The position numbers and the translations under genes were made by a program. Below, piece by piece: positions 62,590-64,000 of a stretch of DNA of 64,000 nucleotides; position 1 is the stretch's first letter; every line of letters starts with the position of its first letter. This stretch comes from Lusitaniella coriacea LEGE 07157 (lineage in GTDB: Bacteria > Cyanobacteriota > Cyanobacteriia > Cyanobacteriales > Spirulinaceae): contig NZ_JADEWZ010000003.1 in assembly GCF_015207425.1 (NCBI RefSeq), forward strand, positions 62,001 to 126,000, written 5' to 3'. A model generated the notes under the pieces. The model worked only from the letters and a program-made list of their open reading frames with translations, was not told the origin of the DNA and ran no database searches.

Positions 62590-64000
62590 ATGTCCCAGAA
62601 ATCCTTACTCTCTTCAATCCTTCTCGCCCTCGGACTCCTCTCAACTTCTGCACAAGCGCAAGTGACCCCCGACGGAACCGTTGGCACCGTCGTTACCCCC
62701 GCAGGAACCACCTTCACCATCACCGGAGGCACCACAGCCGGAACCAACCTCTTCCATAGCTTTTCAGACTTCTCTGTCCCCACAGGCGGCGCAGCCATCT
62801 TCAATAACAATACCAACATTGCCAACATCTTCAGTCGCGTCACCGGAGGCAGCATTTCCAATATCGATGGAGCAATCCAAGCAGCCGGGACAGCCAACCT
62901 CTTCCTTCTCAACCCCAACGGTATCCTCTTTGGCTCCAACGCCTCATTACAAATTGGCGGTTCCTTCCTCGCCACCACCGCCGACAGTATGGTATTTGCA
63001 GACAGTCTCTTCAGCGCTACCCAACCCAACGCCACAACCCTACTCAGCATCAACGTACCCATCGGCTTACAAATGGGAGCTAATCCCGGCGATATTCAAG
63101 TAACCGGAACCGGACAAGCTCTTTTTACCAACATCGATCCGCTATTTGCTTTCCCCGCAATTCGGCTACCAGGTCCTGCCAACCTAGAAGTCGCACCGGG
63201 CAAAACCTTAGCTCTGGTTGGGGGAAATGTCACCCTGCAAGGTAGCGGTCTCAGAGCCACCAACGGTCGGATCGAACTTGGGGGAGCAAGCAATGGAATC
63301 GTTGGTCTACAGCCAGACCTGCTGGGCTGGAAACTAGACTACACAAGAGCATTAGCCGATCGAGATATCATTCTTAAGTCCCAATCCGCCGTCGATGCAA
63401 GCGGTTTAATTAGCGGTGGCATTCAACTCGTCGGTCGGCAAATTCAAGTCAGAGACGGTTCGATTGCTCTGATGCAATTGTTTGGCAATGCCCCCACAGC
63501 CGAGGTGAGAGTCACTGCAACAGAACGTGTTGAGGTGGACGGTTTCGACCCGACAAAACTCCTTGCCAGTCGCATTGCTCTTGAGAATCTGAGTAGTGGA
63601 GAAGCAAGCGACCTAACCGTTACAGCTCCTGAGCTTGCTATCCGCAATGGAGGAGAAATTACCCTCTATCATCTCAGCCCAGGTCGAGGAAGCAATATGA
63701 ATTTAAATATCGCTAATTCCGTCTTGATTAGCGGTCGATCTCCCCTGAACATTTCTCGCTCCAGCCGTTTAGGGACAGCCGCCCTTGGCCCTGGAGTGGC
63801 TGGCAATGTAAACATTACTACAAAAAATCTCAGGGTAGACGAAGGTGCTTTGATCGGTTCATTTGCTGGCTCGCCTTTTACGACAGGTTCGGGAGGGGAT
63901 GTCATTATCAATGCCACAGACTCGGTTGAGATCGTCGGTCCCCCTCTAACCAATCAATCTGCTCTCATCGATTCAAGCAGTATCAACTCGTCAACTTTTG
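62590..64000 (+). CDS. Two-partner-secretion exoprotein, copy 2 (3' end outside window)
   Basis: At least 470 residues in frame to the window edge. Starts MSQKSLLSSILLALGLLSTSAQAQ (signal peptide), then the TPS domain nearly identical to that of copy 1 (TNLFHSFSDFSVPTGGAAIFNNNTNIANIF, NLFLLNPNGILFG, SLQIGGSFLATTADS). Downstream the beta-helix part diverges in sequence but keeps the fold. The 67 bp between the copies repeat the upstream sequence of copy 1 (GAGAGTTTCG, GATCGATGGGCAT), so the tandem arose by duplication including the leader region. Confidence 0.92.
   Translation, partial: MSQKSLLSSILLALGLLSTSAQAQVTPDGTVGTVVTPAGTTFTITGGTTAGTNLFHSFSDFSVPTGGAAIFNNNTNIANIFSRVTGGSISNIDGAIQAAGTANLFLLNPNGILFGSNASLQIGGSFLATTADSMVFADSLFSATQPNATTLLSINVPIGLQMGANPGDIQVTGTGQALFTNIDPLFAFPAIRLPGPANLEVAPGKTLALVGGNVTLQGSGLRATNGRIELGGASNGIVGLQPDLLGWKLDYTRALADRDIILKSQSAVDASGLISGGIQLVGRQIQVRDGSIALMQLFGNAPTAEVRVTATERVEVDGFDPTKLLASRIALENLSSGEASDLTVTAPELAIRNGGEITLYHLSPGRGSNMNLNIANSVLISGRSPLNISRSSRLGTAALGPGVAGNVNITTKNLRVDEGALIGSFAGSPFTTGSGGDVIINATDSVEIVGPPLTNQSALIDSSSINSSTF

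Overview
The window is cyanobacterial chromosome. It is studded with the HIP1 octamer GCGATCGC and carries genes typical of the phylum: a carotenoid desaturase of the CrtD type, a Ycf20 homologue, a ferredoxin-dependent nitrite reductase behind a textbook NtcA promoter, a cyanobacterial PilA, and DUF3082, DUF3318 and DUF7219 proteins. A GyrB intein of 435 residues closely resembles the one I remember from Synechocystis. The genus cannot be fixed from the sequence. No standard tRNA, rRNA, CRISPR array, prophage or intact transposase gene is visible.

Layout. 1-7 kb (minus strand): gyrB interrupted by an HNH intein, crtD, and a membrane Ser/Thr kinase. 7.4-12.4 kb: an AT-rich surface-sugar set (C-methyltransferase, sugar nucleotidyltransferase, PIG-L deacetylase, GT4) followed by a Uma2 nuclease. 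12.5-24.3 kb: aminotransferase, rpsD, a DevBC/MacB-like exporter pair, a TPR protein, a single-domain response regulator, a second type IIA topoisomerase A subunit, a GNAT and a catalytically dead caspase homologue. 24.3-31.8 kb: GT4, a type IV pilin, an O-GlcNAc-transferase-like protein and a GAF/HD-GYP protein. 32-36 kb: stress genes (peroxiredoxin-glutaredoxin fusion, Dps), ycf20, pepP. 36-41 kb: accessory region with short unknown proteins, a Uma2 remnant, DUF4291 and SUKH proteins, then ExbD. 41-50 kb: small-molecule enzymes (SDR, FAD monooxygenase, three GNATs, a methyltransferase), an OmpR-type regulator lacking its phospho-acceptor Asp, and a pentapeptide-repeat protein. 49.6-58 kb: aminotransferase, thiO, nirA-ferredoxin fusion, sulfotransferase-like, GlcG, AlkB and a Rossmann protein. 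59.2-64 kb: DUF3318 and two tandem two-partner-secretion exoproteins.

The most notable find is at 58.1-59.2 kb. Two RNAs of about 150 nt each carry all the parts of a tRNA in circularly permuted order (T arm, acceptor 3' strand, short loop, acceptor 5' strand, D arm). Each sits inside a closing helix whose outer pairs differ between the copies but remain complementary. This is the architecture of bacterial Y RNAs (YrlA type) or of a permuted tRNA gene. The RNAs alternate with two 66-residue proteins behind a strong-looking promoter that lies within an inverted repeat.

Several small non-coding elements with terminal inverted repeats (two copies of a roughly 100-bp element with TA ends, a palindromic element present in long and short forms, and others) show that the intergenic regions have been shaped by MITE-like repeats.
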